Positions 6,525 through 14,665 are shown, counted from the first letter of the stretch. The stretch is DNA of 57,565 nucleotides from JALXDT01 sp964634755 (GCA_964634755.1 CAZWJH010000005.1:1-57565); one strand, 5' to 3'. Notes: generated by a model from the letters alone, not told the origin. Translations and numbers: made by a program.

Positions 6525-9500
6525 ATGAAAAGTTTTAAGTCCATAATTAAAAGCTCTCTTTTTATTTCAGGAGGTACTCTTTTAACAAGACTACTTGGTT
6601 TTGTAAGGGAAATTCTTGCTGCAACTTACTTTGGTAGTGGAAAGCTCTATGATGCTTTTATAATTGCCTTCTCGGTCCCAAACCTTTTCAGAAGAGTTTT
6701 GGGAGAGGAGATGTTTGAAAGAGCTTTTCTTCCTCCTTTTAAAAGGCTTCTCAGCGAAAGCAAAGAAGTGAGAGCTAAAAGATTTTTAATCAAAGCATTT
6801 TTAATTACACTTTTAATCTCTTTAATACTTTTGGCCATACTTTATATTTTTATGCCTCCTCTTATTAAGCTCCTTGCTCCGGGGATGGATCATCAGACTT
6901 TTCTTCTTACTGTTTCCCTTGCTAAAATAATAGCTCCTTTTTTGGTGTTAATTGCAGTGTCCACATTTTTAGGCGCTATCCTTCTTTTTAGCGGAAAAAG
7001 TATAATTTACAGTACTGCTCCCGGTATTATGAATCTTTTAGTTATAATTTTTATGATAATTTTTCATGGTAAAATTGGAATAAAAACGATGGTTTATGCC
7101 TATTTGTTAGGCGCTCTGGGATTTATTATTTATCAAATACCAGCTCTTTTTAAGATAAAAAAAGAAATTGACAAAAAAATAGAAAGAAAAGAGAGTGTAA
7201 GAGTAGGAAAATCCTTTGTTGAAGCTGGAAAGGTGCTTTTATCCTCTATTATTACTAAGAGTGTACAAGTGGTTGATAGGGTAGTGGCATCTCTTATAGG
7301 CGCAGGAGCAATATCATCACTCTGGTATAGTTTCAGAATAATAAATCTTCCGTTTTCAATTTTATCCCTTTCACTTTCACGAAGCATTGCTCCAGAGCTT
7401 TCCAAGATGAGAGGGAAAAAGGATAAGAAAGGATTTAAAGATATAATTGGTTTTGGTATTGATTTGAATCTTATAATTTTGTTCCCTGTAACCCTTTTTA
7501 TTCTCTTTTTTTCAAAAGAAATAGTAGCTCTTTTTTACAAAAGAGGAATGTTTGGGAATACTGCTGTCTCGGAAACCTCTCTTGCTCTTTTTTATTATTC
7601 CTTATCACTTTTGCCAAGCGGATTTATAGCTCTTTTCACAAGAGTTTACTCTTCTCTTGAGGATAACAAACTTCCTCTTTATGCATCCTTTTGGGCTGGT
7701 GGAATTAATATTTTCCTTGATTTTATCCTTTACAGAACTCCTTTAAAACAGGGTGGGATTGCTCTTGCGACTGCAATCGCATTGATAGTTCAGTCTTTAA
7801 TACTATTTTTTTATCTTTCAAAGTATGGGATAAAAATTGAATACAGAAGAGTTTTAAGTACTATTGGGAAACTTATCTTTGCTTCTTTTTTCTATATTCC
7901 TTCCTTGTGGATTTTTAAACTCTTCACTTCTAAGGTAAAAAGCCTTTGGAGTATGCTCTTTTTGCTTGGATTAGCCTTTTTAATATCTTTCTCTATTTAC
8001 GGAATAATTGTTTACGGATTCTGGCGGAAAAGGTATTCGAAGAAAAAAAAGGTTATTCTTACAGGTGGTGGAACGGGTGGTCATGTTTACCCTTCACTTT
8101 CAATATATGAAATCTTAAAAAAGAGAGATTTTGTAGGAGATGTTTTATATCTTGGGATAAGGGGAAGAGCTGAGGAAGTAATAGTCCCTCGAAAGGGTAT
8201 AAGGCTTGAGTTTATAACTTCTTCTCCTTTTTCAGGAAATAAGTTTAAAGTATTGCTTAAGCTTTTTAAAGGGACTCTTGAGGCGATAATTAAAATCATC
8301 AAATTCAAACCGCACATTGTTGTTGCAACTGGAGGATATGTTTCAGCCCCTGTGGTTTTTGGTGCATTTTTGTTAAAGCCATTTTTTAAAATAAAAATAA
8401 TAATTGAAGAGCAAAACTTTGTTCCCGGACTTTTAAATAAACTTACATCTTTAATGGCTAATGTTGTTTTTGTTAATTATCGTGAAACATCTTATTTTAT
8501 CTGGAGTAACCGCTGTGTTCTCGCAGGTTATCCTTTGAGGGATGATTATTACAAAGATTATAATAAATTTGTAATAAGGAGAAAGTTAGGCATCCCTGAG
8601 AATAAATTCTTTATTTTAATTACGGGAGGCTCCCTCGGGGCAAGAAGCATAAACAGAGTTACAGCTTTTTCAATGAAAAAACTTATGGAAAATGAAAATT
8701 ATCACATAGTTCATTCATTGGGTCTTGCCTCTTATGATTATTATGATTCTTATGAGGATACAAAAGAGATTCTAAAAAAGGAGCTTGGTGGACTTTTTGA
8801 TGAAAAAAAATTTGAAGTGAAAGAGGAAAATGGTTTTTATTATAAGGGGGAGAGATTTATTCACAATATTGTTGATTATCAAAAAGCTGCTGATTTAATA
8901 ATAAGCAGAGCAGGAGCAGGGGCTATTTCGGAGATTTCCGCTCTTGGGAAAGCTTCCGTTCTTATTCCGAAAAGAGGGCTTCCGGGAGATCATCAGGAGT
9001 TGAATGCAATAAATTTGGTGGAAAAAGAAGCAGCCGAGATAATATTTGAAAAAATTGATTTTAAGAGTGAAATTGATTACATAGATTGTGGTGAGTTTGT
9101 AAAGACCATAAGCTCTCTTGAAAAGAGCAAAGAAAAATTATCACTTCTTGAAAAAAATATAAAACAGTTTTCAATAAAAGAATCAGACAAGATTATTGCT
9201 GATACTGTTGAAGCTGTTTTTGAAGAAAAAGAGATAAATTATATTTTTGAGATTGTTGAACCAAAGTTTGTAAAATTTACAAGGCAATTTGACAGCCTTA
9301 TTCTGTATCTTGACAAAAATATCAAGGAAAAAGGCTTGAATAATCTTTATGCTAAGCTCTACAATAATAAAATAGAAGAGTACATGAGATCAGAAAATTA
9401 TCTTATTGTGAACAGAGCGGTAAAATTAATAGGAAGTTTAAGAAGAGAGGATCTTTACCCTTGGCTCTATGAAAATTTTACCAATTTTAAGGGGTTTTTA

Positions 9501-9989
9501 AAAAGAAATACTTTAATAGGGCTCAAAAAAGCTGATAAGTATTTTTCTTTTTTTAAGGAATTGATATTAAAAGGTATTGATGATTCTTATTATGAAGTTA
9601 GAAGGGGAGCAATTTCTCTTTATAGAAAATTTTATGATGATATGAGTAATGAGGATGAAATAAAAGAAAAAATTCTTGAAAGATTAATGAAAAAATTTGA
9701 AAGCTTTGAAGTGAAAGCGGAGGCTATAAAAGCATCTGCTCTTTTCCTGAATGAAGATGAATTTTTTGCACTTAACAAGTATAATCTTACTTCAAGGAAT
9801 ATAAGAATCAGGGAAGCTCTTTTGGAAAGTATTGAATGCGGGCTTAATATCGGAAAATTCAAAGATAAAAATAAGGTTAAGAACTTTTTAAGACAGATGC
9901 TTATTACCACATCGGAGTTTAAACCTGAATTCAGGGTTAGGGAAAAATATATGAGAGTCGTTAAAAAATTGGAAGGGATAAAGGAATGA
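6525..9989 (+). CDS. murJ-murG: MurJ-MurG fusion (lipid II flippase + lipid II synthase) with C-terminal HEAT-like domain
   Basis: One uninterrupted 1154-codon frame joins three parts. Residues 1 to ~505 are a MurJ/MviN-type flippase with about 14 hydrophobic helices, starting SLFISGGTLLTRLLGFVREI and containing the basic FVREILAATYFG loop. Residues ~508 to ~895 are a complete MurG glycosyltransferase, which adds GlcNAc to lipid I on the cytoplasmic face: TGGGTGGHVYPSL (513-525), EEQNFVPG, ITGGSLGARSIN, SRAGAGAISE and the acceptor-proximal PGDHQELNA. Residues ~905-1154 are alpha-helical pairs like HEAT repeats, function unknown. The junction is WRKRYSKKKKVILTGGG with little linker. MurG makes lipid II and MurJ flips it, so the fusion joins successive steps. 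Its last codons overlap the mraY start (ATGA). Domains are sure; fusion as the native protein depends on sequence accuracy. Confidence 0.93.
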   Translation: MKSFKSIIKSSLFISGGTLLTRLLGFVREILAATYFGSGKLYDAFIIAFSVPNLFRRVLGEEMFERAFLPPFKRLLSESKEVRAKRFLIKAFLITLLISLILLAILYIFMPPLIKLLAPGMDHQTFLLTVSLAKIIAPFLVLIAVSTFLGAILLFSGKSIIYSTAPGIMNLLVIIFMIIFHGKIGIKTMVYAYLLGALGFIIYQIPALFKIKKEIDKKIERKESVRVGKSFVEAGKVLLSSIITKSVQVVDRVVASLIGAGAISSLWYSFRIINLPFSILSLSLSRSIAPELSKMRGKKDKKGFKDIIGFGIDLNLIILFPVTLFILFFSKEIVALFYKRGMFGNTAVSETSLALFYYSLSLLPSGFIALFTRVYSSLEDNKLPLYASFWAGGINIFLDFILYRTPLKQGGIALATAIALIVQSLILFFYLSKYGIKIEYRRVLSTIGKLIFASFFYIPSLWIFKLFTSKVKSLWSMLFLLGLAFLISFSIYGIIVYGFWRKRYSKKKKVILTGGGTGGHVYPSLSIYEILKKRDFVGDVLYLGIRGRAEEVIVPRKGIRLEFITSSPFSGNKFKVLLKLFKGTLEAIIKIIKFKPHIVVATGGYVSAPVVFGAFLLKPFFKIKIIIEEQNFVPGLLNKLTSLMANVVFVNYRETSYFIWSNRCVLAGYPLRDDYYKDYNKFVIRRKLGIPENKFFILITGGSLGARSINRVTAFSMKKLMENENYHIVHSLGLASYDYYDSYEDTKEILKKELGGLFDEKKFEVKEENGFYYKGERFIHNIVDYQKAADLIISRAGAGAISEISALGKASVLIPKRGLPGDHQELNAINLVEKEAAEIIFEKIDFKSEIDYIDCGEFVKTISSLEKSKEKLSLLEKNIKQFSIKESDKIIADTVEAVFEEKEINYIFEIVEPKFVKFTRQFDSLILYLDKNIKEKGLNNLYAKLYNNKIEEYMRSENYLIVNRAVKLIGSLRREDLYPWLYENFTNFKGFLKRNTLIGLKKADKYFSFFKELILKGIDDSYYEVRRGAISLYRKFYDDMSNEDEIKEKILERLMKKFESFEVKAEAIKASALFLNEDEFFALNKYNLTSRNIRIREALLESIECGLNIGKFKDKNKVKNFLRQMLITTSEFKPEFRVREKYMRVVKKLEGIKE

Positions 9990-11092
9990 TAGAATTATTA
10001 ATTGCTCTTTTAAAAATTGCCGGAATAAATTACGGCTTTTTCAGATTAATGAACTATATAACATTCAGAGCTATAATGGCAATGGGAACAGCATTGCTCT
10101 TCAGCTTGATTTTTGGGTTTAAGTTTATTCTTTTTCTTTACAAAAAGAAGTTCAGAGACACATCAGGAGAAACTCTTTCCATAAACGCTTATTCCAAAAG
10201 GGGAACGCCAACCGCTGGAGGGACTTTAATTATTTCTTCAACTCTGTTATCTTTGGTTTTGTGGGGGGATTTTACAAATTCGTTTTTTCTTGTGCTTATA
10301 TCAGCTTTCCTTTATTTCGGATTTGTAGGGTTTTTAGATGATTTCCAGAAATCAAGATTCAAATCATCCCTTTCGGGTTTAAGCCAGCTTGGGAAAACTA
10401 TTCTTATGCTTGCATACATAGTACCCTTTTCCTTTTATTATATCTCACCTCTTTGTCCTATCTCACAAAAATTAAAAACACTTATTTATATCCCCTTTTA
10501 TAAAAATCCTGTGCTTGATTTGGGTGAAATCGGATTTGTACTTTTTATAATATTTGTAATGTTTTCCGTTATAAATTCTGTTAATATGACGGATGGTATG
10601 GATGGTCTTTTGAGTGGGGTTTCTGTTCTCACAATAGGAGTTTACATAGTTTTCGCATATATTATAGGTAATTCCCTTGCATCTTCCCACTATCTTTTTC
10701 CATATATAATGGGTGTGGAGGAGGTGACTGTATTTGGTGCGGCTTTGATAGGAGCTATTTTGGGTTTTCTCTGGTACAATAGCTATCCTGCTGAAATTTT
10801 TATGGGAGATACGGGTTCACTTGCAATTGGTAGTGTGATTGCCCTTATGCTATTTTTCACAAAACAGGAAATGCTTTTTATCATAAGCGGAGGGGTTTTT
10901 ATAGTTGAGATTTTTACATCTCTTTTACAGGAAAAGATAGGAGACAGGTTGGGCAGACGAATGATTTACAGAGCTCCGATTCATCATACCTTAACCCATG
11001 AAGGGATAGCCGAGCCAAAAGCTGTGATAAGAATCTGGATAGTTGCCATAATATTAGCAATAATTTCACTTTTGTCTTTGAAAGTCAGATGA
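9986..11092 (+). CDS. mraY: phospho-N-acetylmuramoyl-pentapeptide transferase
   Basis: A 368-residue polytopic membrane enzyme that makes lipid I from UDP-MurNAc-pentapeptide and undecaprenyl phosphate. The family motifs are all present in order: KRGTPTAGG near the start, GFLDDFQK (DD pair), NSVNMTDGMDGL (Asp motif), EIFMGDTGSLAIG and the late RAPIHHTLTHEG histidine cluster. About ten membrane helices, usual family length. The start overlaps the stop of the MurJ-MurG gene by four bases, so MraY is made in step with the next two activities of the pathway. No other mur or fts genes are in the window, so the classical dcw cluster is broken up. Confidence 0.95.
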   Translation: MIELLIALLKIAGINYGFFRLMNYITFRAIMAMGTALLFSLIFGFKFILFLYKKKFRDTSGETLSINAYSKRGTPTAGGTLIISSTLLSLVLWGDFTNSFFLVLISAFLYFGFVGFLDDFQKSRFKSSLSGLSQLGKTILMLAYIVPFSFYYISPLCPISQKLKTLIYIPFYKNPVLDLGEIGFVLFIIFVMFSVINSVNMTDGMDGLLSGVSVLTIGVYIVFAYIIGNSLASSHYLFPYIMGVEEVTVFGAALIGAILGFLWYNSYPAEIFMGDTGSLAIGSVIALMLFFTKQEMLFIISGGVFIVEIFTSLLQEKIGDRLGRRMIYRAPIHHTLTHEGIAEPKAVIRIWIVAIILAIISLLSLKVR

Positions 11093-11234
11093 TTAGAAGA
11101 TAGTATAAAATTTAGGCTCTTCAGAATTCTTTGAGATTAGCTATGCAATGAGTATATTTTCGTTTTTCATCAAAAAAAGATATAGATGTTTTTTATTCAG
11201 AATAATAATCTTTTAAAAAAGTTGATAAAACCTT

Positions 11235-11263
11235 TTGACAAGAGGGGGAAAATGCATTATATT
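11235..11263 (+). promoter_or_regulatory. promoter of the SPW-arsR unit
   Basis: TTGACA at 11235-11240 and TATATT at 11258-11263 are spaced by exactly 17 bases, a near-consensus housekeeping promoter. The start of transcription would be near 11270, directly before the AT-rich repeats. Confidence 0.7.
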
Positions 11264-11276
11264 TATATATTATATA

Positions 11277-11328
11277 ATTAAATAATTATTTAATAATAAA
11301 ATTATTTAATTATATAAAACTATTTAAT
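11277..11328 (+). promoter_or_regulatory. candidate operator: AT palindrome and three direct repeats
   Basis: An 18-base perfect palindrome, ATTAAATAATTATTTAAT (11277-11294), lies just downstream of the promoter. The half-site TTATTTAAT recurs at 11302-11310 and as CTATTTAAT at 11320-11328, spaced 16 and 18 bases. AT-rich dyads are typical ArsR-family targets and an ArsR gene is the second gene of this unit, so autoregulation is likely but inferred. Confidence 0.5.
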
Positions 11329-11360
11329 AAGTTAATGAAATTATAAAAGGAGGTGCTCAA

Positions 11361-11696
11361 ATGTGGGCAATTTGGATTAATTTTATTTTAGGTATTTGGC
11401 TGGTTGTTGCAGCTTTTATCCCTTCCATTACAACATCAAAAAGTACAAGTTTGTGGAATGGTCTAATTGTTGGAGTGGTTGTAGCAATCCTTGCTTATTT
11501 AGCAACAGCAAAGAAAAAGGGAATTTGCTGGATAAATGTCATAGCTGGAATCTGGCTTATTATTTCTGCCTTTATTCCATCTATTGTAGGAACAAAAAGT
11601 GGTAATCACTGGAATGATTTAATTGTTGGTGTAATCGTTCTAATAATCGCTCTTATTGCTGCTCTACAAAAAGGTTCTAATGTGGTAGAATCTTAA
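11361..11696 (+). CDS. SPW repeat membrane protein
   Basis: A 111-residue protein of four membrane helices arranged as two copies of the SPW unit. Each copy has W-I-N-x(2)-GIWL, a short AFIPSI segment, then W-N-x-LIVGV (residues ~5-46 and ~57-98). The proteins of this family have no assigned biochemical role. A good AAAGGAGG ribosome site precedes the ATG. It has its own promoter and operator-like repeats and is followed by an unusually perfect 16-bp hairpin, then an ArsR gene, which suggests a small stress- or metal-responsive unit. Confidence 0.8.
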   Translation: MWAIWINFILGIWLVVAAFIPSITTSKSTSLWNGLIVGVVVAILAYLATAKKKGICWINVIAGIWLIISAFIPSIVGTKSGNHWNDLIVGVIVLIIALIAALQKGSNVVES

Positions 11697-11708
11697 AATC
11701 TAATATTC

Positions 11709-11743
11709 GAAATTGGAGAGGGAGAGCCTCCCTCTCCAATTTC
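11709..11743 (+). terminator. perfect 16-bp hairpin between SPW gene and arsR
   Basis: GAAATTGGAGAGGGAG (11709-11724) pairs completely with CTCCCTCTCCAATTTC (11728-11743) across a 3-base loop. There is no T-run after it, and the ribosome site of the next gene follows at once. It may be a partial terminator, a transcript-stabilising 3' structure, or a processing site setting the ratio of the two products. Confidence 0.6.
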
Positions 11744-11756
11744 AATAGGAATGAAG

Positions 11757-12146
11757 ATGGAAAGGGAGATAAGGTCTTTCGTAAGAATTTATAAAAGCTT
11801 AGGGGATCCTATAAGATTAAAGATATTAAAGGTTATAGCAAAAGAAGGTATATCTGTATCTAAAATAGCTGAAAGAATTGGAATAACAAGCCCTTTGGCA
11901 TCACATCATTTGAAAATACTCGAAAGAGAACATCTCGCTGATAGGAAAAAAGATGGAGTGAAAGTAAAATATCAACTTAACAAAGAGGGACTTGATAAAT
12001 TAATAATAGATTTTTATAGGTTTTTAGGGATTGAGCCGGAGATTGAAAACATCCCTAAATTTCTTAAAACAATCCAAGATGTAGGTACTTTTTTAACCGA
12101 GAAACCTACTTTTAAAAACCTTAAAGATAAATCTAAGAACAAATAA
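11757..12146 (+). CDS. ArsR-family transcriptional regulator
   Basis: A 129-residue winged-helix regulator. The ArsR pattern is clear: YKSLGDPIRLKILKVIAKEG, then the recognition helix region ISVSKIAERIGITSPLASHHLKILE (residues ~32-56) and the wing DRKKDGVKVKYQLN. It carries a C-terminal tail of about 45 residues with no cysteine cluster, so the inducer is not an obvious thiol-bound metal. ATG 11757 is preferred over ATG 11751 because AATAGGA (11744-11750) lies directly before the latter and at proper distance from the former. It probably represses its own unit through the AT-rich repeats at 11277-11328. Confidence 0.85.
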   Translation: MEREIRSFVRIYKSLGDPIRLKILKVIAKEGISVSKIAERIGITSPLASHHLKILEREHLADRKKDGVKVKYQLNKEGLDKLIIDFYRFLGIEPEIENIPKFLKTIQDVGTFLTEKPTFKNLKDKSKNK

Positions 12147-12609
12147 CATATAGCCTATTAAAACCTTACTCCTTTAATAATAGAAGTAAATAATAATCTC
12201 ATATAATCTTATATTTTTTGTATGTGTATTATAGAAATATTTCAAATTTAAAATTTTAAAAGAGGAATATAGTGAATTTACAAGTTGAAAAATATAAAGT
12301 CATAGCTTGTTTTATTTATTTAGGAAGACTCTTTTTTATTCGGAACAAGTTTGAAAAGCTATTTGTTTGCAAGCCTCGTAAAATATTAGTCATTAACATC
12401 GCAGTGTTTAAGGTTTTTAATTTCATAAGGGTTACATTACAGATAGACAAATCTGTAATTCATAAAATTAAAAACATCAAAGCAACCGAATCTCTATTTC
12501 AAAGAACATTAAGTTCTGAAACATAGGCAAAAGAGTGTATTCTTTTAGATAGAAACAATTGAAGAAAAGCGAGACCCCAAGTACTACTAATAATAAGATG
12601 GAGGAAATG
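12147..12609. other. 463-base structured non-coding stretch
   Basis: No convincing gene. The main feature is a large stem-loop at 12413-12475: GTTTTTAATTT (12413-12423) pairs with AAATTAAAAAC (12465-12475), and inside it ATTACAGAT (12436-12444) pairs with ATCTGTAAT (12451-12459). Outside it, ACTCTTTT (12327-12334) faces AAAAGAGT near 12529 and TTTGAAA (about 12350) faces TTTCAAA (about 12497). A smaller hairpin GAAC-ATTAA-GTTC lies near 12503-12515. An 84-codon GTG frame (12272-12526) has an AGAGGA site but covers the hairpins and has no recognisable sequence. Could be a folded RNA, a decayed element or a leader of the next gene. Confidence 0.45.
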
Positions 12610-13161
12610 ATGAGAAAGAATATTAAATTAGGTTTTTGTCCTACAATGGCACATTATGCTGAAATAATAGAAAAGGAGGTTAAAGGGATAGAGATCATTA
12701 CTTATCCCGGTGCTGCAATTGTTATGAGAGCTCTTTTAAACAAGATGATTGATGTGGCACTTATAGGAAGAGAGGCTTACTCTGATGAAATTAATGCTAA
12801 TATTTTAAAAAGAAGGCTTAAAAACGGATACACCTTGGTTTATCGTGAGAAGGTTGCAATTCCGGAAGAAAAATTAAATGAAGTTCCCGTTAAAACTTAT
12901 CTTTATAAAGAGATTGTCGAAAAAATATTGCCAAATCCTGATAATTTAATATACTGTGAAACTCTTGAGGGGTGTGATAATCAGGAAAATGATCTCCCTC
13001 TATTAATAGATTGGAAGGATTTTTCAGATAAGTATGAGCTTTTAATTCCTATAAATTCAAACGGTGAAAAAACTCCTGCTTTTAGAGCTCCTGTTATTTA
13101 TTATAACAAAAAGGTCTCTGAAGAAATAATAGGAAAAATATCATCTATTATTAAAGATTAA
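12610..13161 (+). CDS. binding-protein-like cytoplasmic protein, function unknown
   Basis: A 183-residue protein that I do not recognise as a named family. The opening MRKNIKLGFCPTMAHYAEIIEK and the later VMRALLNKMIDVALIGREAYSDE resemble the first lobe of NMT1/phosphonate-type solute-binding proteins (G-x-x-P near the N-terminus, then A-L-x-x-G/K-x-I-D-V-A). It has no signal peptide and is shorter than transporter binding proteins, so it may be a cytoplasmic ligand sensor. Start at ATG 12610 (or 12607) rather than the upstream TTG 12559, because GGAGG (12600-12604) stands right before them. It is followed by a terminator at 13313-13342. No transporter genes adjoin it. Confidence 0.6.
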   Translation: MRKNIKLGFCPTMAHYAEIIEKEVKGIEIITYPGAAIVMRALLNKMIDVALIGREAYSDEINANILKRRLKNGYTLVYREKVAIPEEKLNEVPVKTYLYKEIVEKILPNPDNLIYCETLEGCDNQENDLPLLIDWKDFSDKYELLIPINSNGEKTPAFRAPVIYYNKKVSEEIIGKISSIIKD

Positions 13162-13312
13162 ACTTATTTTAAATTTTTTGTTTAGATATTATTTCATACT
13201 TTCTAACACTTACACAAATTCAATCTCAATATTAAAGATTTGAACATTAGTTAAGTAAGTTATTTTGGCTTTCTACTTTTAGCCTTTTCTTTTTAAGTTT
13301 CTTATCTTTTTT

Positions 13313-13342
13313 GGGCATCCCTTAAGAAGGATGTCCATGTTT
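13313..13342 (+). terminator. rho-independent terminator
   Basis: GGGCATCC (13313-13320) and GGATGTCC (13329-13336) form an 8-bp stem with one G-U pair and an 8-base loop, followed by a run of T (13339-13345) on the plus strand. It ends the transcript of the gene stopping at 13161. Confidence 0.65.
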
Positions 13343-13343
13343 T

Positions 13344-13976
13344 TTAACTTTCAGATGTGATAACACAATTGTTTTCTATCAAAGTTTCTTTAACTAATTC
13401 TTTGCATTCTGAGACATCTTCATACTGGGTTGAAAGGAGAGTGAATTTTAAAACAGAAGGGGCTTTTTCGTTCATACAAGCTTTAACAGAGGGGGTATCA
13501 ATATTCATGTTTACGATATCACAGGGTTTGTCTTTTAGCTTTTTGAGGATCTTTATCATTACTTCTTTTTCTAAAAAATGACCGGTTGCTTCAAAATCAA
13601 CCGAGGTTTTATTTTTTGAAATTAATGTTTCTGCTAACGCTCTTGCTTTTGCAAGCTCAATCTGACTCATTTTTGGCTGTACTTTTTTTCTTATGATTTT
13701 TAGAACTTTTTTCTCTTTCTCAATTTTTTTTATTAATGATGGGTCCGGAAAATTAATCGCATCAACCGGACAAATTGTTGCACAGGTTGAACACCCTACA
13801 AGACAGTTGTAAGGATTATCTACAGCGGGCTTTCCTTTTTCTTTATCAAGACCGAACACCATTCTGCCGCAAGATACAAAACAAAGGTTGCATCCTATAC
13901 ATTTGTCATAATTTATCTTAGGAAACCACGGAATCTCCTTTCTGTTGATTCCATGCCATTTATCAAATTTTCCCAT
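13344..13976 (-). CDS. dicluster [4Fe-4S] ferredoxin with unknown C-terminal domain
   Basis: A 210-residue cytoplasmic iron-sulfur protein. Two clusters are predicted: C26-x2-C29-x2-C32-x3-C36 and C58-x3-C62-x2-C65-x3-C69-P; the CX3C opening of the second is slightly unusual. Residues ~75-115 are a lysine-rich helical linker, and the last ~85 residues form a small separate domain with two further cysteines (KDKPCDIVN, VKACMNEK, SECKEL region) that I cannot name. No oxidoreductase partner is adjacent. An ArsR gene lies 129 bases upstream on the same strand, so the pair is probably co-regulated. Start at ATG 13976 behind AGGAGG is unambiguous. Likely an electron carrier or a metal/redox-responsive protein. 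Confidence 0.8.
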   Translation of the reverse strand: MGKFDKWHGINRKEIPWFPKINYDKCIGCNLCFVSCGRMVFGLDKEKGKPAVDNPYNCLVGCSTCATICPVDAINFPDPSLIKKIEKEKKVLKIIRKKVQPKMSQIELAKARALAETLISKNKTSVDFEATGHFLEKEVMIKILKKLKDKPCDIVNMNIDTPSVKACMNEKAPSVLKFTLLSTQYEDVSECKELVKETLIENNCVITSES

Positions 13977-14105
13977 TTTAAACCTCCTGCAAAAATTTAT
14001 TTATTAAATTTATTATAAAGGGGATACAATATTTGAAAATCCATGTTACAAGAAGAATAAAATCAACTTCCGACCCACCAACAATAGCAATGATTTCTTC
14101 TTTTT

Positions 14106-14456
14106 CTATTTATCATTTTTACAAATTATATTGGTTTTTTTTGTTTTAAAAGATTTAAGTTTTTCATAATCTGTTTTTATTTGCTCAAAATCTTTCAGTC
14201 TTCCTTTTAGAAAATTAGCCAATCCTTCATTAAGATTGTCGCTAAGAAAGTAACTTACATATTTACCCTCCCTTTTTTGTTTGAGAAAGCTGGCATCAAG
14301 TAAAATATTTAAATTTCTTGAAATTCTCGTTTGTGACATATTAAGAATACTCTCAATTTCACATGGATAAAGTTTATCTGTATAAAAGAACAGGTTTAAT
14401 ATTCTTAGTCTCCCCATCTCAGAAAGTGCTTTAAAAATTTTTTCCAATTCTCTCAT
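14106..14456 (-). CDS. ArsR-family transcriptional regulator
   Basis: A 116-residue winged-helix repressor: IFKALSEMGRLRILNLFFYTDKLYPCEIESILNMSQTRISRNLNILLDASFLKQKREGKYVSYFL, here recognised in parts (helix-turn-helix ~residues 35-55, wing EGKYVSYFL). C32 lies before the recognition helix and could take part in sensing. ATG 14456 is chosen over GTG 14465 because AAGGTG stands just ahead of it. The promoter and a 16-base palindrome overlap directly upstream (14480-14517), the classic layout for self-repression. The ferredoxin gene follows on the same strand and is the likely target. Confidence 0.85.
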   Translation of the reverse strand: MRELEKIFKALSEMGRLRILNLFFYTDKLYPCEIESILNMSQTRISRNLNILLDASFLKQKREGKYVSYFLSDNLNEGLANFLKGRLKDFEQIKTDYEKLKSFKTKKTNIICKNDK

Positions 14457-14479
14457 TCTCTTCACCTTCTTATATATCT

Positions 14480-14517
14480 ATATATTTAAATATATCAAAT
14501 TGTTATAATTTTGTCAA
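14480..14517 (-). promoter_or_regulatory. arsR promoter with overlapping palindromic operator
   Basis: On the minus strand TTGACA (plus 14512-14517) and TATATT (plus 14489-14494) are spaced by exactly 17 bases. The perfect 16-base palindrome ATATATTTAAATATAT (14480-14495) covers the -10 box, so a bound repressor would block polymerase. It resembles the AT-rich dyad in front of the other ArsR unit but is not the same sequence. Confidence 0.7.
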
Positions 14518-14665
14518 TTACCTTTTATTCGAGTTTTTGGGCGAAAAAAAGCTTTTTTGCTTTTATTCAGCATTCATGATACAATCTTTAATATTTAAAT
14601 TCTGATATAAAGGTTTTGAGGAAGTAAAATCACTTTTTTGGACAATGATATCAAAAAGGAAAGAA

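Noticed and set aside
6347..6538. 63-codon open frame inside the inverted-repeat element
   Set aside because: No ribosome site, no recognisable product, and it runs across the repeat arms; it looks like chance coding in a mobile repeat.
12272..12526. 84-codon GTG frame with AGAGGA site
   Set aside because: It covers the long stem-loop and other inverted repeats and has no familiar sequence, so I describe the region as structured instead; a real small gene is not excluded.
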